Assembly: GCA_948567375.1 (NCBI GenBank) | Contig: OX419756.1 | Location: forward strand, 61,978,552-62,042,551 | Direction of reading: 5' to 3' | Length of the DNA stretch: 64,000 bases | Source: Lunularia cruciata | Taxonomy: Eukaryota > Streptophyta > Marchantiopsida > Lunulariales > Lunulariaceae | Shown here: positions 47,566 through 56,590 of the stretch, in pieces | Numbering within the stretch: position 1 is the first letter of the stretch | How the letters are laid out: each line of letters opens with the position of its first letter | Program-made: the position numbers and the translations under genes | Notes under the pieces: generated by a model | Databases searched by the model: none | Told to the model about the DNA's origin: nothing | Seen by the model: the letters and a program-made list of their open reading frames with translations, nothing else

Positions 47566-48222
47566 TGTTTTAAGTGTGGAGTTTGATTAATTATGGAAAT
47601 GCTTTACAAAACAAATATCCTACATGAATGTTGAAGAGTCAATAATAGACAAATCTTTGATAGGACTGTAGAAGTGTAAGCACGGGATAGATCTTCAAAT
47701 TACAATATTCAATATATGGAATGCAAAAAAAGATAGTTCAGATCATGACCGATTTCTCTATGAATACAAATGTATTTGAGATATGCCTTATCTTGTTGGA
47801 AATGTCTTCTCAAGGGCTTTCCATAGACATCAAGATCATAGAAAAGATCTTGAAATTTGGTATAATATCTAAGGGGATTGTGGGAGTTGTAGGATTGCAT
47901 GTGGGATCAGCTATGGGACTTGCAATGGCTCCCATGGGATTCTACTATGGGGTATCAAGATTCCACTATGAAAATAGCTCTTGTGGAAATGTATCCTATA
48001 GGAAGTTGCGGGAATGGTCCCACTTGCAAAACATTGTGAGGTGACATGTATCAATTGGTACCAAACAATCTATGCAAAACCAATTGGAATGGAACAAACA
48101 ATCTATGCGAGATGCATCAACAATTGCATGTATCAATTTGGTACTAATTGATACATGTCACCTCACAAAGTTTTGCAAGTGGGACCATTCCCACAACTTC
48201 CTATAGGATACATTTCCACATG
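47566..48222 (+). repeat. Copia 5' LTR fragment with terminal hairpin
   Basis: The LTR starts TGTTTTAAGTGTGGAG at 47566 and is normal to about 48060. It then folds back: 47982-48063 and 48139-48220 are inverse copies (~82-bp stem, ~75-bp loop) containing TGTGGAAATGTATCCTATAG. The hairpin ends exactly where P-element RNase H begins. Confidence 0.85.
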
Positions 48223-49307
48223 ATGCGGGGAAGGAGTTTGTGGTGGCCTATGCTAGTCGCTCCAACAATTCAGTGGACGCAAAGTATAGTTCATATGAAG
48301 GAGAGTGCTTTGCAACAATATGGGCAATAGAACATTTCCAATGTTACCTATTTGGTAACCCCTTCACTCTCATCATTGATCATCAGCCACTGAAGTGGTT
48401 GATGTACTTTGACAAGCTTTCAAGGAAGCTTGCACGGTGGGCTTTGATTTTACAAGAGTATGATTTCATGGTTATTCACAAACCTAGAGTGGTGACCATG
48501 ATACAAATGGGTGGAGTAGAAACCCATGTCTCAGCTAGTGAGACCAGATCCAAGAGATAGATGAGGAGATGGTGAGACAGATGAGTAGATGGTGCTAGGT
48601 TGGCATGCATCTGCCTTTCTTTATATATTTTTTGAGGCTTTGTTGGTATCTCTCTCATCGCATACAGTAGGAGTTCTTGAGGTCACAGATCCAAAGAGTG
48701 GAGATAGTGGTACAGTTCAACAAGACATTCATGATGGTGTCTTAGTGGTAGACTATCTTTGCACTAGTGTTGTGGGTGGCACAGTTGGAGCCAAGGAGAG
48801 AGACAATGTTCTTTAGCAAGCTATGCAGTTCAGATTGGAGGGCAGACACCTTCTTTGTGTATGGGAGGATGGTAGAGAAAGAGTAGTACCACTTCCATCT
48901 CAGAGGCCATAGTTGGTCTGTCATGCTCATGAGAAGCTAGGTCATTTTGGAGTAAAGCATACATATATCTTGCTCTATATTCATTATTGGTGGCACGGTA
49001 TGTAGACCAACGTATAATATTTTGTTGTGAGATGTGTGGTTTGTGACCAAGTTAGAGCATCATTTAATGCTCCTACGCCACAATTACACCCATTACCTAT
49101 CATGGGGTTGGGATATTGCTAGATTTTGGACTTTGTTGGACCTTTATCGTTGATTGTGAGACATCATCGATATGTTTTGGTGATGGTGGAGTACTTCTCC
49201 AAGTGGATTGAGTTTGAGTGGCACTTCCTAGAGAGTCTAGTGAAGGGACAACTTACTTGTTCTTGGATTGAGTTCTTAGTCATTTTGGTGCACTAGTTGA
49301 GATTTTG
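48223..49307 (+). pseudogene. P-family Ty3/gypsy RNase H and integrase, 5' part
   Basis: The RNase H region is open for long stretches: EFVVAYASRSNNSVDAKYSS (48230-48295), EGECFATIWAIEHFQCYLFG, PFTLIIDHQPLKWLMYFDKL and LARWALILQEYDF (to about 48475). After frameshifts follow the integrase zinc-binding part (HEKLGHFGVKHTYI-like 48928-48970; CVVCDQVRASF 49035-49070) and the core with the first catalytic Asp in the DFVGPLSL-like segment (about 49120-49150) and VEYFSKWIEF (49185-49215). The frame is cut at 49307 by E5 and resumes at 54941. Confidence 0.87.
49303..49307. repeat. 5-bp target-site duplication of E5 (left), TTTTG
   Basis: TTTTG here and at 54936-54940 flank E5 exactly. Joining the two flanks restores the P integrase reading ...VEIL.DQGIEFLG without gap. 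Confidence 0.93.
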
Positions 49308-49733
49308 TGTAAAAGACCGTGATCGAGGAGAGAAATAGGAGAATGGAAGCTCACATTGGGACACTTGAATGATGGAAAACTCTGAATGCCTAGCATGAGC
49401 TTTGGCTCTTGTATTTATAGGGATCATACAAGGCTCTTGAAAAGCTTCTTAAGAAGCTTCCTTGAACCATTGTCTTGGAGTGCAAGCTAAGTTAATTAAG
49501 AAGCTTCTCATGAAGCTTCCTTCTAGAAGTTGCTTACTTGGCATGCAAGCTAAGCTAGTTGGAACCTTCTAGAAGCTTCCTTCTAGTAGCTACTTACTTG
49601 AGGTGCAAGCTAAGCTAGCTGGGAAGCCTCCCAAGAAGCTTCTTAGATACTTTTGGAATATTCCAGGCTAATTTGTCTTATTTTCTACTTTGTTAGCCCT
49701 ACTAAATTTGACGCTAAAATCTATATTGTTATA
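49308..49733 (-). repeat. E5 3' LTR, 426 bp
   Basis: The plus-strand reading starts TGTAAAAGACCG and ends ATATTGTTATA. The TATA complement (GTATTTATAGGG) is at about 49410. U3 with GAA/TTC arrays lies at 49435-49640. Confidence 0.93.
49562..49579 (-). promoter_or_regulatory. Perfect four-unit heat-shock element in the E5 3' LTR
   Basis: GAAccTTCtaGAAgcTTC: four units with exact spacing. The first inter-unit dinucleotide differs from the E3/E4 version, yet the GAA/TTC positions are kept. Confidence 0.55.
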
Positions 49734-51270
49734 TATTCTCCCACCACTAGTTGGTGACATCCTTGCCTCCATTGAAGCTTCAAACTCCTAGATGGCCATT
49801 TGTGCATTCTGGAGGTGAGAAAGAGGTTTCCATGTGGCATCATGAAGGAGGTACTCTTTCCAAAGGACCTTGTATTCTGTATGTTGTTGGCATCCTTGTG
49901 TGAATGTGGCAACGTGAAAGGTATGATTAACTTTTCACTCCTCATGATCATTGATAAGGATGGGAAGAGGAGGAGATTAGACACAAGAAGAAAAAGAAGA
50001 TGGATTAAGAACAAAGGGTTTCAACTTGAAAATGTGAAAGATAGGGTGGATGCGCATATGACAAGGTAAGGCAAGTTGATAAGCAATAGGAGAGATGATT
50101 TGTGACCTCAAAGGGTCCTATCCAATTAGAGGCAAGTTTACAAACTAGGGTATCAAGTGGGAGGGGTAGGTTACTAGAGGATATCATGACTTTATCACCG
50201 ACTTCAAAGGTGAGATCATGATGATAGTGGTCTGCATATTGTTTTTGACAATTTTGAGCAACAAGGAGGTGAAATTTGGCTTGTTGGAGGGATTGGGATA
50301 TAGTGGTCAAGAAGGTTGAAGTATGAGGGACCTGAGATGGAGGAGTAGTAAGAAGAGAATCAGGAACAAGCGGATCTTGGCCAAAATTGAGAAAGAAGGA
50401 AGAAAATCCGGTGCTTGCATGTTTGGAATTATTGTAGGCAAATTTTGCAACTGTAAGACATTCATCCCAATTGGTATGGTGTACATTGACAAAGGCATGC
50501 AACATATCCTCCAAGTTACAATTTGTACTTTTGGTTTGTCCATCAATTTGAGGATGATAGGCCGTGGACAAAGCAAGCTTGGTGTCGCGTATTTAGAAGA
50601 GTGCTTGCCAAAACTTTCGTGAATCATGGATCATGGTCGGAGATGAGTATACGTGGCATCCCATGATGCTTGAAGACATTGTTTAAGTAGGGTGCTAAGG
50701 TTGGAGCATCCATGTTATCAAAGGTTGGTGCCAAGTGGATATGTTTATTAAGCTTATCCACAATACCATGATTGTTGTGTGTCCTTGCTTTGCGTGGGGT
50801 AAGGATGTGCTTAGATCCAAGCTCACGTATTTCTATCAAGTAGATGGAATGATAAGTGGTTGAAGGAGTCTACTCGTCTTTTGGTTGATGGCCTTGTTAC
50901 ATTGGCAGCTCCCACACAATCAAACAAACTCTCAAACATCTCATGTCATGTTGGGCTACCACCATTGGCGTTGGAGAGTACCCAAGGTCTTATCCACACC
51001 CATGTGCCCAACTATTGGTAAATCATGGGCTTCTTGAAGGTGTACAAGTTGGAGATCACCTTTGGCTAGAACATAGATCTGGTCCTCATGGAATAGGAGG
51101 CCTTCCTTGAAGGAGAAGGTGTTGTACTCCTTGTCACTTGTTGTAAGACAACCATTTACCACTAGGAAGAAGGGATCTTGTTGTAGAGCTGACAAAAACT
51201 TGTTTTGGGCCTTGGAGTCAATTGATATCATTGTAATTGCTACCGTGATGAGAGGAAGAGACTTCAAATC
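49734..51270 (-). pseudogene. E5 integrase and chromodomain
   Basis: Right to left: zinc-binding HLQEAHDLPIVGHMGVDK and the CGSCQCNKAN-like pair (51040-50900), core segment with first Asp in HGIVDKLNKHIH (about 50760), FKHHGMPRILISDHDP with the second Asp (about 50630), then a 188-codon open stretch (50005-50571) from STAYHPQIDGQTKSTN to HPPYLSHFQVE. In that stretch the expected catalytic Glu of the QTER motif is Lys (QTKS). The chromodomain (EYKVLWKEYLLHDATW, about 49820-49890) follows. Confidence 0.9.
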
Positions 51271-52610
51271 AGGTCACCATGATAGATCATCAGGGATGAC
51301 TTGGAACCGACTTGGTTTGTACTCAAGTTTGATGTCAAACAATTGCAGTTGTTCCTCCCATTGACAATGTTGACTACATGTATTCCAAGTGTAAGGTCTA
51401 CAATAATGGTTTGTGATCAGTTTGCATGAGCACTTGTTTCCCCCAAGAGATAATGCCTCCATACTTTGGTGGCATATACCATAGCAAGTTGTTCTTATTT
51501 TTGAGCAAAGTAATTTCTTTCAGCCATATTTAGTCAACAAGACACAAAGGCAGTAGGATGTAGTCCATCTAGGAATCCCTATTGTAACACGGCTCCAATT
51601 GCAAAGTTAGAAGCATTAAAATCAACCACACATGGTAGTTGAGGATCATACGGTTGAAGGATGGGTTTTGAAGACACCATATGTTTCAACTTCTGGAATG
51701 CTTCTTTGTGCTTGGTGGTCTATTGGAAGCTTGAGCTCTTCCCCAAGAGGTCAATCAATGGTGCAGTCACATGAGCATAATAATGAATGAACCGTCGGTA
51801 AAAACTGGCCAATCCATGAAATGCTCATACTTTTATAGCATCCTTTGAAGTAGGCCAATCAGTAATGGCCTTGATTTTTTCCTCTTCCATCTTGATCCAC
51901 TTTTATGAGATCTTGTGACCCAAGAAGGTAACTTCCTTTTTCCAAAAGGCACACTTCAACTTCTTGCAGTAAAAAATTTCCATTGTTTTAGTCACCTTAG
52001 GACTTCTTGGACATGATTCACATGTTCTACCTCTATCTTGCTATAGATTAAGATATCATCCAAAAACACCACCATGTACCAATCCAATAGTCTATCCAAC
52101 ACCCAATGCATCTAACCCATGAAGACCGCTGGAGCATGAATGAGCTCAAAAGGTAGAACTCTCCACTCAAAATGCCCATACCTTGTGCAAAAGGTAGTCT
52201 TTTGCATATCTTCCTTATCAATGGAGATTTGCCAATAGCCACTATGAAGATCCAGTTTGGAAAAGAATCTTGCTTTGCTCAATTGATCAAGCAAGTCATC
52301 AATCCAAGGCAAGGGATATGAATTCTTCACTGTTTGTTTATTGAGCCCACGATAATCAATATAGAAATGAAGTCCTCCATCCTTCTTTGGAACAAATAGT
52401 ACTAGTGCTCTCCAAGGACATGTACTATGTCATATGAATTCCTTCTCCAACAACTTTGTAGGTGTTATTTGCAACTGTCCCAACTCCTTTGGTGAGAGCC
52501 TATAGATTGGTCTACTCATTGAAGTACTTCCTAGCAATAACTCAATCTTGAAAGGCATACCACGATTGGAGGATAATCCCTTTGGCAGAACATCCGGAAC
52601 CACGTTAACA
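51271..52610 (-). pseudogene. E5 reverse transcriptase and RNase H
   Basis: RT runs right to left from about 52545 (MSRPIYRLSPKELGQL-like) through [20 protein letters not shown] (about 52350-52400), an open piece at 52112-52330 with [20 protein letters not shown] and the catalytic FLDDIL at about 52060-52080, intact in residues. RNase H continues to 51280 with QLFDIKLEYKPSRFQV near its end. Several frame breaks are present. Confidence 0.9.
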
Positions 52611-52615
52611 AACTC

Positions 52616-53340
52616 CTAAACTATCTGATCAACCCTTGCTTGATGAGGCTCTTGGCTCTCCTCAGATTTTCCTTGTGCAATCAGCTTGGTCCACACTGCA
52701 AAAATAGACCTATCTTCCTCCAAAGCTTGCTCTATGGTTGTTTCATTAACAAACTTCCCATCCAGGGACTCAACTCTCTTTAAAGCCTGCCCCATGGTTG
52801 CCTTCCTAGCAAACTTCCCATCTTGGGGCTCCTCTCCCTTCAAGGCATGCTCCATGGCTACCCTCTCAACCAACTTCCCATCTTGGGACTGACTATTCTT
52901 AGGTGTCTTACTCAAAGGAGCCAAACAACCTAATCAGATATCCATACCTTGGTGTTGTACTTGAATTTGTTGTGGGATCCAATCAAATTGAACCTTATGA
53001 TGTTCAAACCAAGGTAGTCCTAGAATGACATCATAATGTAGAGGTGCTACTACAAACCTTATACACTCCAAATACTCCTTCCCAATTTTAAAAGTAAAAA
53101 GATATGAGGTATGGAATGCATAACCCTTTCTACCATCCACCATCATCAATCTTCTTCAAATCATTGGCTTGATACTACTACTAATTCCTTTGCTGCTTGC
53201 ATAGATATGAAATTCTTTGAACTTCCAAAATCAACCAAAATCTTACAACCCTGATTAAATATTGTACCTTGCAAGTGAAGCAAACTTGTATAGGGCAAGC
53301 TTTCAATCCTCTTGGAACTAATCAAGCTCCTAGTAGGTGG
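52616..53340 (-). pseudogene. E5 protease and repeated linker
   Basis: The protease is right to left 53340-52940: the active-site region is poorly preserved, then MMVDGRKGYAFHTSYL, HYDVILGLPWFEHHKVQFDW. The linker (52616-52924, open) contains three ~20-residue repeats: QDGKLVERVAMEHALKGEE, QDGKFARKATMGQALKRVE and LDGKFVNETTIEQALEEDR. The linker joins protease to RT and has no known function. Confidence 0.9.
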
Positions 53341-54480
53341 CTCAAAATCTCCTACTAGGATTCCTTGTTTCCTTGATCATTCTATTCCACAAACTCTATC
53401 TGGGCAACTTGTCAAGGTCGTCTATTCTTGGCTGGACATTCAGCAATGCAATGTCCAACTTGGCGACAATAAAAACAACCTCTATTTTGTTGTAATCTTT
53501 CTCTATCCATTGTACCAAGTGGGCTCTATTAGATAGCATCAATCTTCATTGGTACCGGTTCCTCCACTTGTGCATAGTGTATTGGTAGGCTTTGCATAGG
53601 TCAAGGTCAAGACCAAATTGTTGCAACCAAGGAATCAAAGCGCTCAGCCAATTGCATGGCTTCTTCTATATTTTGTGGTTCCCGCATGGTCACCTCCAAT
53701 TTGGTTGTGCCTTCAATCCCTGCACAAATTGATCCAGAACTTCACCTTCTTGTATATCTAGAATTTGCATGGTGGTATTTTGAAATTGTATGATATAGCT
53801 CTTTATAGAGCCAATTTGCTTGAACTCCGCCAGTTTATCTCGTGCATTTATAGTTTGAAATTGACCAAGTATTGTATCTTGAATTCTGCCCATGTCAAAA
53901 TTGGTACAAAAATGTGTTGTTCAGCTCGCTCCACTCAAAATTTCCACCAGAGTTTTTCCACACCATACAATTGGCTAGAAGCCAAGAGAATCTATTTTTG
54001 TTCATCTTGAAGGTTGGTGGCTTCAAAATAACATTTGCAATCAAATACAAAATTCTCCATTGTTCCCAAAAGATTCTTACCTTCAAACACCTTGGGTTTG
54101 GAAATTGGATGTGATCTTCTCCATCTCAAACTGGTGCTCTCTCTTTATGTTCTTGTTGTTATTGCTCTTGTTCATCCAACAATGGAGTAAGATGCTCAAT
54201 TTGTTGCTACATCGCAAGGATAACATCCGGTATTACCGCCATAACTACTACTCTATCCCACTACTCTCAATTTATCTAATTGATTAACATATAGATGCAA
54301 CATGTCCACCGGTCTCTGTAAGTTACAATCGGACTTATCAAGGGTTCCTCAAAGAGGTTGATCATATGCAAAAAATCTTACCCAAAGCACAAGGTGATGA
54401 ATTGGGTGAAATGATGCTTGGGTAATAGACATGAAAATCCTAATAGTTTGGCAGAAGTAGATTTGGTGGTCCATAAATTC
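53341..54480 (-). pseudogene. E5 gag
   Basis: Right to left from the N-terminus near 54475 through KVFEGKNLLGTMENF-like (54060-54090), NSGGNFEWSELN (53900-53960) and QFQNTTMQILDIQEGEVLDQF (53740-53800), to the zinc knuckle CFYCRQVGHCIAEC (about 53436-53478), which keeps all four ligands. Stops interrupt the N-half. Confidence 0.88.
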
Positions 54481-54509
54481 CATCCATCCCGTTCTTACTC
54501 TAAAACCAA

Positions 54510-54935
54510 TGTTAAAGATCATGACCGAGGAGAGAAATAGGAGAATGAAAGTTCACATTAGGACACTTGAATGAGTGAAAACTCTCAATGCCTAGCATGA
54601 GCTTTGGCTCTTGTTTTTATAGTGATTATACAAGGCTCTTGAAAAGCTTCTCAAGAAGCTTATTTGAGCTGCTTTCTTGGAGAGCAAGTCAAGTTAATTG
54701 TGAAGCTTCTCAAGAAGCTTCCTTCTAAAAGTCGCTTACTTGACATGTAAGCTAAGCTAGTTGGAACCTTCTAGAAGTTTCCTTCTAGAAGCTACTTACT
54801 TGAGTTGCAAACTAAGGTAGTCAAGAAGCTTCCCAAGAAGCTTCCTAGATACTTTTGGAATATTCTAGGCTAATTTGTCTTATTTGCTACTTCATTAGCC
54901 CTACCAACTTTATTGCTAAACTCCATATTGTTACA
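54510..54935 (-). repeat. E5 5' LTR, 426 bp
   Basis: The plus-strand reading runs from TGTTAAAGATC to CCATATTGTTACA. The adjacent PBS complement (TTACTCTAAAACCA, 54494-54508) is degraded. U3 with GAA/TTC arrays is at 54640-54850. Confidence 0.93.
54764..54781 (-). promoter_or_regulatory. Perfect four-unit heat-shock element in the E5 5' LTR
   Basis: GAAccTTCtaGAAgtTTC, the same position as in the E5 3' LTR. TTCtaGAA follows at 54783-54790. As the 5' LTR drives transcription, this is the copy that would matter for E5. Confidence 0.55.
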
Positions 54936-54940
54936 TTTTG

Positions 54941-55775
54941 GCTGATCAAGGTATAGAGTTCTTGGGGAAGAGGTCTTGTGTGGTTGATTGATCATTGTTC
55001 TACCTCCCGAGATCACTCTAAGGCAGATGGCTTAGCAAAGAGAGTGGTTCAAACAATGAAGAGAGGATTGCAAAAGTATGGTTTGTAGAGAGGACACTTG
55101 GGAGATTGGGATCTCTAGTTACCTTGGTTGGCCATGGGCTATTGGTTCAATCGGCAAGCCTCCTTAGCATCCTTCTCTCCTTAATTTCTACTCTAGATTT
55201 ACCAACAGCCATTTGTCAAGATGCTATTGTAGTGTTGGACTTGGATGATCCAGATGTATGGATGAGCACATATTCTCAACGAGCAGAAATCTTTCAAAAA
55301 GTGATGTCAATAGCCTTTGAGAACTTGGCAATTGCTCAACATAAGGATACCTTATGTTATGCTACCATTTGACAAGGAGTTTATAGACTCTTGATACATC
55401 AATTTCATCCAAGTGACTATGTATATCTATAACAAACAGCACTGAGGACACTTGATGTTTCTATAAGCCGCACTATCTTCAAAATGCATGAGTTTTTGCC
55501 ATTTGAAGTCTTTGTGTTGGAAGGACATGATGGTGCTGTTTGGAAGGATCATGTGCGCAAATGTGTGCCCATGCCACCTCCTAAACATTGATGGTACTAT
55601 GGACCCAACCTTGGCGTTTATATGTGCAAGCTTGCGGTGTATGTTATGTGGCTCTTCTGGTGGAGCTGCTACTATGTTAGTGAGTGACAACTGTTCAAGA
55701 GGATGGCATATGGCATGTATGACTCCTCCCCTCTTGGTGGTTCCTCAAGGACAATGATTATATCCTAAATGTACT
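54941..55775 (+). pseudogene. P-family integrase, 3' part, with C-terminal PHD-finger-like domain
   Basis: Continues the integrase of 48223-49307. ADQGIEFLG holds the second catalytic Asp (54941-54970), and EADGLAERVVQTMKRGLQKYG-like sequence around 55023-55087 holds the region of the Glu. An open piece at 55190-55370 includes LPTAICQDAIVVLDLDDPDVW. The end, open at 55488-55757, leads into C-x2-C (55638, 55647), a Ser-Asp-x-Cys (55683-55694), H (55707), C (55716), TPPL, then a Trp codon changed to TGA (55755) and Y-P-K-C (to 55772). This is the C4HC3 layout of a PHD finger with the third and seventh ligands mutated. A stop follows at 55776 in frame. Confidence 0.82.
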
Positions 55776-56590
55776 TGACCTATAGCTAATTTTTCTTTAT
55801 ATGGTAGAGATTGCAGACAAGCAACTAACAATGGGGCTCAATAGCACCCGGCCTCTTGATCTTTTGTCCACCATAAGGTATACCACATACTTGGAGTAGA
55901 TGGCTATCTAGAGTTAGAGGGACCTAACTGCCAGCTAATGGAATGATTGTGGTACTTGATAGTCCATGCATGACTTATGTGTGAGTTGTGCTTCTAAAGT
56001 GTGTGATGTTGACTATGATGTATGTTGTGTAGCAATGTGTATATGTACAACAACTATCATGCCATTTTTAGCTTCACATCTAGATTGCTTGGACATTGGA
56101 ATAGTAGTGATAGTAGTTAGAGGTATTTTGGTAGTTACTCATAGATACTTTACGATGGTCTGATTTTGTGTTATGGGTACTAATTGCATGGTGGGGCCCA
56201 CTATCACTTGCATCATTTTCACCGTCAGGTGTGCTATCAGTAGGACCATTGGTGTCAGACCTAGGTTGAAGTTAGGAGTATGACCTGGGAGTGCAGATAT
56301 AGAGAGCTCACTTCTCTATTGTTGAGCCTTTGAGTTCCTGGCTAGAGGGGATAGAAAGTCGGCAATCGTCACATAGAGTCTCTTAGCTAGAGTGGGTGTG
56401 GCTTGATTGTAATTAGGGCCTAGTTGTTGGCATATTATTGAGTGATAGATCAAGTACTGATCTGATTGAGTATGATTTGAGTTGTGTAATTGAACTGATA
56501 TTGTGGTACTTTAGAGTCCATGTATGACTTACGTGTGAGTTGTGCTTTTATAGTGTGTGATATTGACAGTGAAGTACGTTGTGTAGTGAT
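55776..56590 (+). repeat. P-element 3' region with 554-bp-spaced direct repeat (LTR candidate)
   Basis: No ORF. A ~90-bp sequence beginning TGTGGTACTTGATAGTCCATG at 55948 recurs at 56502 (TGTGGTACTTTAGAGTCCATG) and runs to 56590, where copia sequence begins. The TG start just after the pol stop makes a 3' LTR plausible, with the second copy a truncated tandem LTR. No TG...CA termini or target duplication could be fixed. Confidence 0.5.

Larger units (their letters stand above)
49308..54935 (-). mobile_element. Complete-structure chromovirus E5
   Basis: A 5628-bp Ty3/gypsy chromovirus on the minus strand with two 426-bp LTRs and a perfect 5-bp target duplication, inserted in a P-element integrase. 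Right to left: 5' LTR 54510-54935, degraded PBS, gag, zinc knuckle, protease, linker repeats, RT, RNase H, integrase, chromodomain, polypurine tract and 3' LTR 49308-49733. All domains are present in order, but multiple stops and frameshifts make it non-autonomous. It is the best reference for the family in this window. Confidence 0.95.
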
